64,000 nt of DNA from Thioalkalivibrio sp. AKL19 (lineage in GTDB: Bacteria > Pseudomonadota > Gammaproteobacteria > Ectothiorhodospirales > Ectothiorhodospiraceae). The notes beneath the pieces were generated by a model. It did not search any database. It worked only from the letters and a program-made list of their open reading frames with translations, and had not been told where the DNA came from. Numbering within the stretch: the first letter of the stretch is position 1; every line of letters starts with the position of its first letter. The stretch covers positions 20,001 to 84,000 of the forward strand of contig NZ_ATUK01000014.1 of assembly GCF_000420165.1 (NCBI RefSeq), in the 5' to 3' direction. Positions 17,616 through 27,131 of the stretch are shown here, piece by piece. The position numbers and the translations under genes are program-made.

Positions 17616-18247
17616 GCATCCTCTCCCGGCATTGGCGCGGCACCCCAGCGCGGCACCAGAGCGTGCTCGACATCGAGATGATCCAGCACCCGCGCCACCA
17701 TGAAGTCGACCAAGTCGTCGATGGACTGCGGACGGTGATAGAAAGCGGGATTGGCTGGCATCACCACGGCGCCCATGCGCGCCAGGCGCAGCATGTTCTC
17801 CAGGTGGATCTCGGAGAACGGCGTCTCGCGCACCACCAGCAGGAGCTTGCGGCGCTCCTTGAGCACGACATCGGCGGCACGCTCGATCAGCCCGCGCGAG
17901 GCCCCGGTGGCAATCGCCGAAACCGTGGCCGTGGTACAGGGGCAGATCACCATCGCCTCCGGCACGGCCGACCCACTGGCCACCGGGGCCGTCCACTGCT
18001 CGGCACCGTAACAGTGGATCTGGTCGGGCGTCGCCCCGTAGTACTCGCTGAAGTAGCGCGCGATCTCGCCCGGGCGGCCCGGCAGGTCCAGGTCCGTCTC
18101 CAGCCCGAGGACCACCTGAGCCGGCTTCGACAGCATCAGGTGCACCTGGAGGCCGGACTCCACCAGGCACTGCAACAGGCGCAAGCCATAAGGGGCCCCG
18201 GAGGCCCCGGTCAGGGCCAGGGAGATACTGCGCGGGCGTTCGCTCAT
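17612..18247 (-). CDS. ubiX: Flavin prenyltransferase UbiX
   Basis: Attaches a dimethylallyl group to FMN to make prenyl-FMN, the cofactor of UbiD decarboxylase in ubiquinone synthesis. The 211-residue flavodoxin-like protein shows [17 protein letters not shown] at residues 10-26 (FMN phosphate loop), [44 protein letters not shown], and [17 protein letters not shown]. The protein ends with a short non-conserved tail. It overlaps mpl upstream and the LON-domain gene downstream by 4 bp each. No ubiD is present in this window. Confidence 0.95.
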   Translation of the reverse strand: MSERPRSISLALTGASGAPYGLRLLQCLVESGLQVHLMLSKPAQVVLGLETDLDLPGRPGEIARYFSEYYGATPDQIHCYGAEQWTAPVASGSAVPEAMVICPCTTATVSAIATGASRGLIERAADVVLKERRKLLLVVRETPFSEIHLENMLRLARMGAVVMPANPAFYHRPQSIDDLVDFMVARVLDHLDVEHALVPRWGAAPMPGEDA

Positions 18248-19632
18248 GCGGGGGTTCCCTGCAGGGCCTCGATCAGGCGCAGGTGCAGCCCGTCGAAGCC
18301 TCCGTTGCTCATGATCACCAGCGTATCTCCAGCGCGAACCGAGGCAAGAATCCCCTGCAGCAGGGACTCGATATCACGCGCCACGGACAGCTGGTCGCCG
18401 AGCTGCCGCTGCAAGCTGTCGCTGGACCAGTCGAGCTCCGGTGCGTGATACAGGTGGACCGCGTCCGCCCGCGCCAGGGCCGAACCAAGGGCATCGGCAT
18501 GCACCCCCATGCGCATGGTATTGGAACGCGGTTCGAGGATCGCCACGAGGCGCCCGCCCGGCGCGACCTGCCCGCGCAGTCCTTCCAGGGTCATGCGGAT
18601 CGCGGTGGGGTGGTGGGCAAAGTCGTCAATCACCCGGATGCCGTCGATCTCGGCGCGCAGTTCCTGGCGCCGGCGTACACCACGAAAGTCCGGGAGCGCC
18701 TCGATCCCGGCGGCCAGCGGCACCCCGGCATGGCGGGCCGCGCCGAGGGCGGCCAGGGCATTGGCCAGGTTGTGCCGCCCGCTCATCGACCACGCGACCT
18801 GCCCCACCACAGCACCGTCGGCCAGCACCTCGAACTCGGAGGCATCGGCGTTCAGGGGACGTGCGGCCAGTGCGGTGCCCGCCCCCGGATCGGCGTTGGT
18901 ACTCAGGTATTCCACCGGGGTCCAGCAGCCCATCTCCAGCACCCGCTCCAGTGCGGCATCGCCTGCCGGAACCAGAATGCGGCCCTGGCCCGGGACCGTG
19001 CGCACCAGATGGTGGAACTGGCGCTCGATCGCGGCCAGGTCCGGGTAGATATCGGCGTGGTCGAATTCGAGATTGTTCAGCACCAGGGTGCGCGGGCGGT
19101 AGTGGACGAACTTGGCCCGCTTGTCGAAGAAGGCGCTGTCGTATTCGTCGGCCTCGATCACAAAGAACGGGGCCTCCCCCAGGCGGGCGCTCACCCCGAA
19201 ATTGCCGGGGACCCCGCCGATCAGGAAACCGGGATTCATCCCGGCGTATTCCAGGATCCAGGCCAGCAGGCTGGCGGTGGTGGTCTTGCCGTGGGTGCCG
19301 GCCACCGCCAGCACCCAGCGATCGCGCAGGAGGTGCTCGGCCAGCCACTGCGGCCCCGATGTGTAGTCCAGCCCGCGATCCAGCAGGGCCTCGACGACGG
19401 ACATGCCGCGGCGCATCACGTTGCCGACCACGACCGGTCCCGCGTCGGGCAGCGTCGCCGGGTCGTGGCCCTCGTGGTAGACAATCCCGGCCTGCTCCAG
19501 CTGGTCGCTCATCGGCGGATAGAGCTTCTGGTCGGAGCCGGTGACGGTGTAGCCACGGGCGCGGGCCAGCTGGGCCAGCCCGCCCATGAAGGTACCCCCG
19601 ATGCCGAGGACGTGCAGGCGTCCGGCACTCAC
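18244..19632 (-). CDS. mpl: UDP-MurNAc:L-Ala-gamma-D-Glu-meso-DAP ligase
   Basis: Murein recycling ligase that attaches the recovered tripeptide directly to UDP-MurNAc. The 462-residue Mur ligase has an N-terminal Rossmann domain ([28 protein letters not shown]), the ATP P-loop [23 protein letters not shown] near residue 110, [24 protein letters not shown], a MurD-like [17 protein letters not shown], and [17 protein letters not shown] in the C-terminal domain. GIGGTFMGG and the DEYD.AFFDKR block separate Mpl from MurC. It starts with GTG 19632, which overlaps the preceding gene's stop as GTGA. With anmK it indicates a peptidoglycan recycling capacity. Confidence 0.95.
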   Translation of the reverse strand: MSAGRLHVLGIGGTFMGGLAQLARARGYTVTGSDQKLYPPMSDQLEQAGIVYHEGHDPATLPDAGPVVVGNVMRRGMSVVEALLDRGLDYTSGPQWLAEHLLRDRWVLAVAGTHGKTTTASLLAWILEYAGMNPGFLIGGVPGNFGVSARLGEAPFFVIEADEYDSAFFDKRAKFVHYRPRTLVLNNLEFDHADIYPDLAAIERQFHHLVRTVPGQGRILVPAGDAALERVLEMGCWTPVEYLSTNADPGAGTALAARPLNADASEFEVLADGAVVGQVAWSMSGRHNLANALAALGAARHAGVPLAAGIEALPDFRGVRRRQELRAEIDGIRVIDDFAHHPTAIRMTLEGLRGQVAPGGRLVAILEPRSNTMRMGVHADALGSALARADAVHLYHAPELDWSSDSLQRQLGDQLSVARDIESLLQGILASVRAGDTLVIMSNGGFDGLHLRLIEALQGTPA

Positions 19633-20153
19633 TGGAACAGCCCGATCGCGGTCTGGGTGACGACGCTGGAGACCACGATGTAACCGAGGGCGATCAGCAT
19701 CCCGACCAGGCGCATACCCAGCCCCAGAGCCTGCTGGAGGATGTGACCGAACACCAGCAACAACCAGGCAAACAGCACCAGCATCCCGAGGAGCAGGCCG
19801 GTGGAGACCTCCTCGGGATCACCGGCCGGATCGGGGCCGCCCGCCAGCAGCATCAGCACGGCCATCAGCAGGCCCAGCACCGCGCCCGTTCCCGCCATTG
19901 CCGTGAAAGTCTGCCGCCAGCGATCCGGCACCCCCCGCAAGTTCAGCACGATTACGACAAAGGCGTACAGGACCACCAGGTCCATCACGTTCAGCGCGAG
20001 CGCCTGCCCGAAGCCGTACAGCGGGATCCCGATCACCATGCCGGCAATCAGGGCGATGCCAACCCAGAAGACCAGCGTGCCGTTATCGGCTGGCAGGTCC
20101 TGCGGCCCGGTCTGCAGGCGCAGGATGTTCAGCATCGCGGCAAGACCGTTCAA
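19629..20153 (-). CDS. Uncharacterised inner-membrane protein, 174 aa
   Basis: I do not recognise a named family. The protein has about five hydrophobic helices (VFWVGIALIAGMVIGIPLYGF, LVVLYAFVVIVLNL, a long GTGAVLGLLMAVLMLLAG segment, LLLGMLVLFAWLLLVFGHIL and LVGMLIALGYIVVSSVV) with short loops and no soluble domain. The layout recalls YIP1-like membrane proteins but no diagnostic motif is seen. The 174-residue form begins at TTG 20153, which overlaps the mlaA stop as TTGA; ATG 20135 is an alternative. It is coupled to mpl on its 3' side. Confidence 0.7.
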   Translation of the reverse strand: MNGLAAMLNILRLQTGPQDLPADNGTLVFWVGIALIAGMVIGIPLYGFGQALALNVMDLVVLYAFVVIVLNLRGVPDRWRQTFTAMAGTGAVLGLLMAVLMLLAGGPDPAGDPEEVSTGLLLGMLVLFAWLLLVFGHILQQALGLGMRLVGMLIALGYIVVSSVVTQTAIGLFQ

Positions 20154-20938
20154 CGTTCGCTCTCCTCGGCCTCCATGGCCTCCAGCGCCTCGAGTTCCTC
20201 CAGTTCATCCAGCATGGCGTCAGCCTCGTCATCCGGCATGCCACCGCGGACCAGGAAGTCCCGGCGCTGCAGATAGCCCTGGCGCATCGCGATATAGGGG
20301 TCATCGGACAGCTGTTCCAGCATGCGTTCGGTCGGGATCAGGCCGGCCCGCATGTCGACCACCTCCAGCGCAATCAGGCCCACCCACCAGCCGGTGTGAT
20401 CGCTGCGCAGATTCGTGTGGTGGAGCGGGTTGGTATAGCGGTCCACCACACGCGCAGGGGCATCCCGGGCCGTACTGGGACCGAGCAGGGGCAACTGCAG
20501 ATAAGGGCCACGGGCCACGCCCCAGGCCCCGAGTGTCTGGCCGAAGTCCTCGTTGTTCTTGTCGAGCCCCATGGGCGAGGCCACGTCGATCAGACCGAAC
20601 AGCCCGAAGGTCGAATTGAACATGATGCGTCCGGTGTCCGACGCGGCATTCTCCAGATTGCCCTGCAACAGGTTGTTAAACAGGACCGTGAAGTCGTTGA
20701 GGTTGGAGAAGAAGTTGCCCACCCCGGTCTGAACCGGTTGCGGAAGACGCTGATACTGCACCGCCGCGGGGCGCAGCAGCGATTCGTCGAAGTCCTGGTT
20801 GAACTCGAACACCGCCCGGTTGTAGGACTCCCAGGGGTCGTCGGGGTGACGGTCCTCGCTGGGTACCGTCGCGCAGCCGGTCAGGCCAAGGAACATCAGC
20901 ACCAGCAGACCGGGACGCAGACAGGAGACAACGGACAT
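20150..20938 (-). CDS. mlaA: Outer-membrane lipoprotein MlaA (VacJ)
   Basis: Outer-membrane component of the Mla system, which removes mislocalised phospholipids from the outer leaflet. The 262-residue precursor has a signal peptide with lipobox LTGCA (cysteine near residue 22). The family core follows: DPWESYNRAVFEFNQDFDE, VGNFFSNLNDFTVLFNNLLQG, RIMFNSTFGLFGLIDVAS, FGQTLGAWGVARGPYLQLPLLGPST and DRYTNPL. The C-terminal 25 residues are unusually acidic (MLDELEELEALEAMEAEE). ATG 20938 has AAAGGA upstream. No other mla genes are nearby; here mlaA heads an operon with a membrane protein, mpl, ubiX and the LON-domain gene. Confidence 0.94.
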   Translation of the reverse strand: MSVVSCLRPGLLVLMFLGLTGCATVPSEDRHPDDPWESYNRAVFEFNQDFDESLLRPAAVQYQRLPQPVQTGVGNFFSNLNDFTVLFNNLLQGNLENAASDTGRIMFNSTFGLFGLIDVASPMGLDKNNEDFGQTLGAWGVARGPYLQLPLLGPSTARDAPARVVDRYTNPLHHTNLRSDHTGWWVGLIALEVVDMRAGLIPTERMLEQLSDDPYIAMRQGYLQRRDFLVRGGMPDDEADAMLDELEELEALEAMEAEESER

Positions 20939-21025
20939 GTGATTCCTTTATTCAATCCGGCGCCGGGCCGGTTTCGCATGGACCGCGCGGACAGGAGGTC
21001 GTTCCGCGCCGGTGGCGCGCATCCA

Positions 21026-23053
21026 TCAGGACCCGGTGATCGGGTGAATGTCCGCCTTGCGGGCCAGCCCGACCTGGCCCCGGCCCTGATCCTTGGCCTG
21101 GTAACAGGCGCGATCAGCCGCCACGAATGCCTCGTCGACGCCAGGCACATCGGGACCCAGTTCGACCACGCCCACCGAGGCGCCAATGGTGACGTCCCGG
21201 GCCTCCACCTGCAACGGGCGATCCGCGAGGGCCGCGCAGATCCGATGGCCAAGGATACGCCCATACTCGGCATTGGTGTCACGGGCGATGATCGCAAATT
21301 CGTCCCCCCCGATCCGCGCCACGGCGTCATGACCCCGGGTCAGCTGACGCAGCACATGGGCCACCTGGCGCAGCAACTCGTCACCGACCCGGTGGCCATG
21401 GAGATCGTTGACCTCCTTGAAATAGTCCAGGTCCACGAGCAGCAGGCTGGCCACCGCGCGATTGTCGCGGACGGCATGCATGGCCATCTCCAGCTCGCGC
21501 TCGAACGCGCGCCGGTTGAGCAGCCCGGTCAGGCCATCGTGACTGGCCTCGTGTACCAGGCGGTCCACCAGCCGACGCTCCTCGGAGACGTCCGTCAGCA
21601 CCAGCAACGTGCGCACCGAACTGCCGGCCACCGGATCCAGGGCCGTGCGGGCAATGCGCACGATCAGTTCGTGGCCATCGCGACGCACCAGGCGCGCATC
21701 CGAACGCTCGCCCAGGGTCTGTTCGAGCCGGTCCCCCCGGGCATCGTCCGGCAGCAGGGGACGACTGGTACCCAGTTCGCGCAGGTCGAGAAGCTGGTCC
21801 AGGGAACAGCCCAGCACCTGGTCACGCGTCAGGCCGGCCAACTCGCGGGCCGCCGTATTCACATAGGAGATCCCGCCGCGGGCGTCGAGGGTGATCACGG
21901 CGTCCGGAATCGCCTCCATGCTGCGCTCCAGGTTACGCCCGGAACGGCGCACCCGGGCATGCACCCGCGAGACATACAGCAGCGCCAGCAGCGCCACCGC
22001 GGCCAGCGCCGAGACCAGCCACACGAGGTTTGCGCGCAGCCAGGCCAGGATGTCGAAGGGCTGCGGCGCGTACAGGCCGACGCCCAGTTCGTACATCAGT
22101 CCGTGCACGTCCTCGTAGGAGCGGGGCGCAGCCCAGCCGCCGATGCCGGCTGCCCGGCTCGCCGGGTGCCCCTCTTCCAGCGACAGGGTCGCCAGCAGGA
22201 TCGCGTGGGCCAGCCCGGCATCCAGATCGCCGCGCATCGCCAGTGGCCACTCGGGGTACAGGCGGGTGCTGGCGCGGTAGGCGAACGACGGAAAGGCGCG
22301 CTCGCCGACCACGCGGACCTGCTCGACTCGCGGGTCGCCGCGCGCCGCCAGATCCTCCAGGATGCCGGTACGGAAGGTCGCGGCGTCGACCTCGCCCCGA
22401 AGAACCCAGTCCAGGCCCCGGCTAACCGGAAAGCCGGTAAACACCAGCGATGCCAGGTCGGTCTCGATGTCCACGCCGGCCGCCTTCAACTCGCGCCAGG
22501 TCATCCACCAGCCTCCGAAGGCATCGGGATGCACCGCGGACAGGCGCTGACCGCTCAGGTCCCCCAGTTCCACCAGGTCCTCGCGATCGGCCCGCGCGAT
22601 CACGACCGCGCCGAAGCGATCCTCGTCACGGCCGACCTGCCGCGGCTGCATGGTCGCGATTCGCGAGATCCCGTGCTGCTGTTCCAGCATCACATAGGAC
22701 CCGCTGTTGGTCAGGACCAGATCGAAGCGATCTTCCGCCACCGCCGCCTGCAGAGCGTCGTTGTCCACCGGTTCGAGTTCGAAGTAGGCGCCTTCCACCT
22801 GTTCCGACAGGTACTCGACGAACGGGGTCCACCGGCTGCGCGCGACATCGTCCCCGCGATGGGCCAGAACGCCCAGCACCAGACGCTCCTCGCTCGCCAC
22901 GGCATCCCCTTCGTCCACCGTCTGGGCCGCGAGCGGGGCGAGCCCGCCGATCACCAGCAGCAGCAACAGGCCCAGCCGCCCCAGCCACCCGGCTCCGGAG
23001 CCCCCCCAGCGGGCGCTCCTGAACCGTCGGCAACGGAAACCGGGGTCCGTCAT
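21026..23053 (-). CDS. Membrane diguanylate cyclase with PhnD-like periplasmic sensor and PAS domain
   Basis: A 675-residue signalling protein. In order: a signal sequence/first membrane segment (about residues 24-43); a periplasmic PhnD/SBP-like binding domain (about 55-315; LVLGVLAHRGDD...RWTPFVEYLSEQ, FDLVLTNSGSYV, GDLSGQRLSAVHPDAFGGWW); a second transmembrane helix near 335-360; a PAS domain (MEAIPDAVITLDARGGISYVN); and a C-terminal GGDEF domain. The active site is RIGGDEFAII, and an inhibitory I-site RGHD lies exactly five residues before GGDEF, so product-inhibited c-di-GMP synthesis is expected. The start is ATG 23053, one base after the argG stop, suggesting co-transcription with argG. 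The ligand is unknown; PhnD-type domains often bind phosphonates or similar anions. Confidence 0.9.
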   Translation of the reverse strand: MTDPGFRCRRFRSARWGGSGAGWLGRLGLLLLLVIGGLAPLAAQTVDEGDAVASEERLVLGVLAHRGDDVARSRWTPFVEYLSEQVEGAYFELEPVDNDALQAAVAEDRFDLVLTNSGSYVMLEQQHGISRIATMQPRQVGRDEDRFGAVVIARADREDLVELGDLSGQRLSAVHPDAFGGWWMTWRELKAAGVDIETDLASLVFTGFPVSRGLDWVLRGEVDAATFRTGILEDLAARGDPRVEQVRVVGERAFPSFAYRASTRLYPEWPLAMRGDLDAGLAHAILLATLSLEEGHPASRAAGIGGWAAPRSYEDVHGLMYELGVGLYAPQPFDILAWLRANLVWLVSALAAVALLALLYVSRVHARVRRSGRNLERSMEAIPDAVITLDARGGISYVNTAARELAGLTRDQVLGCSLDQLLDLRELGTSRPLLPDDARGDRLEQTLGERSDARLVRRDGHELIVRIARTALDPVAGSSVRTLLVLTDVSEERRLVDRLVHEASHDGLTGLLNRRAFERELEMAMHAVRDNRAVASLLLVDLDYFKEVNDLHGHRVGDELLRQVAHVLRQLTRGHDAVARIGGDEFAIIARDTNAEYGRILGHRICAALADRPLQVEARDVTIGASVGVVELGPDVPGVDEAFVAADRACYQAKDQGRGQVGLARKADIHPITGS

Positions 23054-23054
23054 G

Positions 23055-24278
<1,224 letters not shown>

Positions 24279-24307
24279 AAGAATTTCTATCCTTTTCCTA
24301 AGGTAAA

Positions 24308-24336
24308 GATATAGTCGTTTTGACGGCTGGCGTCAC
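24308..24336 (-). promoter_or_regulatory. Putative sigma-70 promoter of argG
   Basis: On the minus strand, GTGACG (24336-24331) and TATATC (24313-24308) are separated by exactly 17 nt. Both match four of six consensus bases. They sit in a locally AT-rich stretch that stands out from the surrounding GC-rich DNA, about 30 bp before the argG start. The -35 hexamer abuts the stop codon of the preceding gene. No obvious ArgR box could be assigned by eye. Confidence 0.45.
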
Positions 24337-25313
24337 TACCATGCCGGGGTCTCGGAGGGGGCAGCCGGGGCCGAATCGGGGCGCGGATCGTGGCCCCTGG
24401 GCTCTTCCGGGCCGGCGCCCGGCAGCACCTCAACCGACGCGCCGCCCGCGCCCGAATCGCCCGTATCCAGCCACCAGATATCACTGCGCCGCGAGGCCTG
24501 ACGCGCGCCATCGGCGGCCGGATCCACGCCAGGCGCCTCGATCTCGACGCCCGCGGCCGGGACACCCGCTTCCACCAGGGCCTCACGCACCACCTCGGCA
24601 CGATTGCGGCTGAGGGGGCGGTTGATCTCCAGCGGGCCGGCGGCATCCGTCCAGCCAACGACGCGAATGCGTGGGGCCTCCGCAGCCGCCAGGACTCGGG
24701 CCGCACGTTGCAGAACCTCGCGCGCCTCGGCATTCAGACGATGGCTACCCGTTTCGAAATAGACACTCCAGCGGTCCAGGGCCCCCGTTTCCGGGGTCGC
24801 GGCAAGCGTGTCCTGCTCCCCGTAACAGGCGCGGAAATCCCGCGCCCGCAGGGCAAAGCGGATACCCCGGAAGTGCACCGAGTCGTCGCCATCGGGAAAA
24901 TCGATGCGCACGTCATGGCCGGCCAGAAGTCGGGCCTTCAGGGGCTGCGCCAACGCCTGGGGAACCCGGAACAGGTGAGCGTCGCGGGGCTGCAACCGCA
25001 CATCCAGCGACGATTGCGTCGCCGGGCGCAGCCATTCCGGCGCGCCGGTACGCAGCCGCGGCGCGCCGCCGGCCGGCATCGCGTAGGGGGCCTGCCAGAA
25101 GACGGCGGTCAACAGACCCGGCCGGGCCTCGAAACGCAACGTACCGCCGTGACGCACGGCCTGTTGAATGCGGCAGGTGGCATCTTCCTCGGTCAACTGC
25201 CAGTCACTACGCTCCAGCGGCTCGCTGTACGGCGCCGCGCCCGCCGTGGCCATGCCGGCCCCCAGGACCAGCCCCGGGAGCGCGCAACGCAGCCACTGGC
25301 GCAGGCCGGCCAT
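24336..25313 (-). CDS. MotY-like OmpA-family periplasmic protein
   Basis: A 325-residue exported protein with a signal peptide of about 26 residues ending AGAA. The N-terminal domain (YSEPLERSDWQLTEEDATCRIQQAV...) resembles the N-terminal domain of MotY, the T-ring protein of sodium-driven flagellar motors. The C-terminal OmpA/MotB-like peptidoglycan-binding domain follows at about residues 190-290 (YFETGSHRLNAEAREVLQRAARVL...RVVGWTDAAG...LSRNRAEVVREALVEAGV). The tail is Pro/Glu/Asp-rich and low complexity. It follows lpd by 6 bp on the same strand. No flagellar genes occur in the window, so a motility role is inferred from domain architecture only; a general envelope-stabilising role is the alternative. 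Confidence 0.75.
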   Translation of the reverse strand: MAGLRQWLRCALPGLVLGAGMATAGAAPYSEPLERSDWQLTEEDATCRIQQAVRHGGTLRFEARPGLLTAVFWQAPYAMPAGGAPRLRTGAPEWLRPATQSSLDVRLQPRDAHLFRVPQALAQPLKARLLAGHDVRIDFPDGDDSVHFRGIRFALRARDFRACYGEQDTLAATPETGALDRWSVYFETGSHRLNAEAREVLQRAARVLAAAEAPRIRVVGWTDAAGPLEINRPLSRNRAEVVREALVEAGVPAAGVEIEAPGVDPAADGARQASRRSDIWWLDTGDSGAGGASVEVLPGAGPEEPRGHDPRPDSAPAAPSETPAW

Positions 25314-25319
25314 AACCCG

Positions 25320-27107
25320 CTAGCGCTTTTTCGGCGGCAGGATATCGGTGATCGAGCCGTGCGCGACCTCGGCGGCGAAGGCCACCGTCTCGCTGAGGGT
25401 CGGGTGCGGGTGCACGGTCAGACCGATGTCTTCCATCTCGGCACCCATCTCCAGCGCCAGCATCGCCTCGCCGATCAGGTCGCCGGCGGACGGACCGACG
25501 ATACCGGCTCCGATCACGCGGCCATCCGCGTCGAACAGCAGTTTGGTCAGGCCGTCCTCGGCACCCAGCGCGATCGCCCGCCCGGAGGCAGCCCAGGGGA
25601 ACACGCCCTTGGTGTACTCGATACCGTCGGCCTTGGCCTGCTCCTCGGTCACGCCCATCCAGGCGACCTCGGGGTGGGTATAGGCCACCGACGGGATCGC
25701 GCGGGCGTCGAAGTGGACCTTGTGCCCGGCGATCACCTCGGCGGCAACCTTGCCCTCGTGAGTGGCCTTGTGCGCCAGCATCGGCTGGCCGACCACGTCG
25801 CCGATGGCGAAGATGTGCTCGACGTTGGTGCGCTGCTGGCTGTCGACCTCGATGAAGCCGCGCTCGCTCACCTGCACGCCGGCCGCCTCGGCCTTGATCT
25901 TCGCCCCGTTCGGGCCGCGGCCCACGGCGACCAGCACGCGATCGAAGGTGTCCTCTTCCGGCAGGCCCTTGGCCTCGCCCTCGAACTGGCAGAGGATCCC
26001 GGCCTTGGTGGCCTTGGCACCGGAGACCTTGCTCTTCAGGAAGATATTCTCGAAGCGCTTCTTCGCGCGTTTCTCGAACGGGCGCACGATGTCGCGGTCC
26101 GCGCCCGGCATCAGGGTGTCGGACAGCTCCACCACCGTGACCTTCGCACCCAGCGACTCGTACACGCAGGCCATCTCCAGGCCGATGATGCCGCCACCAA
26201 CCACCAGCATGCGCTCGGGGATCTCGGCCAGGTCCAGCGCGTCGGTGGAATCCATCACCCGCTCGTCGTCCCAGGGGAAGCCGGGCAGCTTGATCGCCTG
26301 TGAACCGACCGCGATGATCGCGTGCTCGAAACCAATCACCTCGCGGCCGTCATCACCCTCCACAGCGATGCTGTTGGCACCGACAAACTCGCCCGTGCCC
26401 TGCACCACGCGCACCTTGCGCTGCTTGCACAGCTGCTTGAGCCCGCCGGTCAGCTTCTTGACCGCGTTGCCCTTGTAGCCACGCAGCCCGTCCAGGTCGA
26501 TCTCCGGCTCGCCGAACTTGATGCCCAGCGCGGCAAAGCGCTCGGCCTCGTGCAGCACCTCGCCGGCATGCAGCAGCGCCTTGGACGGGATGCAGCCGAC
26601 GTTCAGGCACACGCCGCCGATCTGCGGATAGCGCTCGACCATCACCACGTCCAGGCCCAGATCCGCGGCGCGGAAGGCGGCGGTATAACCGCCGGGGCCG
26701 GAACCCAGCACCAGCACCTGGCACTGGCTGTCGGTGTTCGGGTCGGCGGCCGCCTTGGGGGCCGCCGCCTTTTTCGGCGCACTCGCGGCGCCGGACTCCG
26801 CCTTCGCGGATTCGGCCTTTTCGCCGCCGCCGGACGCCGGCGCATCCGCGCCGCCCGCGGCCTCGCCACTCCCCTCGAGATCCAGGAGCTTGCTGCCCTT
26901 GGACACCTTGTCCCCGACCTTCACGTGCAGCTTCTTCACCGTGCCGGCCTCGGGGGCGGGCACGTCGATGGTCGCCTTGTCGGACTCCAGGGTGATCAAC
27001 GGATCTTCCGGGGCGATCTCGCTGCCCGGCTGCACCAGGACCTCGATAATCTCGACGTCCTTGAAATCCCCGATGTCCGGGACCTCGATGGTCTTGGTCT
27101 GGCTCAT
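25320..27107 (-). CDS. lpdA: Dihydrolipoyl dehydrogenase with N-terminal lipoyl domain (PDH E3)
   Basis: Reoxidises the dihydrolipoyl groups of the pyruvate dehydrogenase complex using FAD and NAD+. Residues 1-75 form a lipoyl domain with the modified lysine in LESDKATIDVPAP. An Ala/Lys/Pro-rich linker (about 75-120) leads to the flavoprotein: FAD-binding VLGSGPGGYTAAFRAADLG, redox-active GGVCLNVGCIPSKALLH, NAD-binding VVGGGIIGLEMACVYESLGA, AIGDVVGQPMLAHKA, and the C-terminal catalytic HPHPTLSE. At 595 residues it is longer than the ~475-residue E. coli enzyme because of the extra lipoyl domain, a form known from several proteobacteria. It is the third gene of aceE-aceF-lpd. Confidence 0.96.
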   Translation of the reverse strand: MSQTKTIEVPDIGDFKDVEIIEVLVQPGSEIAPEDPLITLESDKATIDVPAPEAGTVKKLHVKVGDKVSKGSKLLDLEGSGEAAGGADAPASGGGEKAESAKAESGAASAPKKAAAPKAAADPNTDSQCQVLVLGSGPGGYTAAFRAADLGLDVVMVERYPQIGGVCLNVGCIPSKALLHAGEVLHEAERFAALGIKFGEPEIDLDGLRGYKGNAVKKLTGGLKQLCKQRKVRVVQGTGEFVGANSIAVEGDDGREVIGFEHAIIAVGSQAIKLPGFPWDDERVMDSTDALDLAEIPERMLVVGGGIIGLEMACVYESLGAKVTVVELSDTLMPGADRDIVRPFEKRAKKRFENIFLKSKVSGAKATKAGILCQFEGEAKGLPEEDTFDRVLVAVGRGPNGAKIKAEAAGVQVSERGFIEVDSQQRTNVEHIFAIGDVVGQPMLAHKATHEGKVAAEVIAGHKVHFDARAIPSVAYTHPEVAWMGVTEEQAKADGIEYTKGVFPWAASGRAIALGAEDGLTKLLFDADGRVIGAGIVGPSAGDLIGEAMLALEMGAEMEDIGLTVHPHPTLSETVAFAAEVAHGSITDILPPKKR

Positions 27108-27131
27108 CCAATCGCTCCGGTTCGAATTCGG

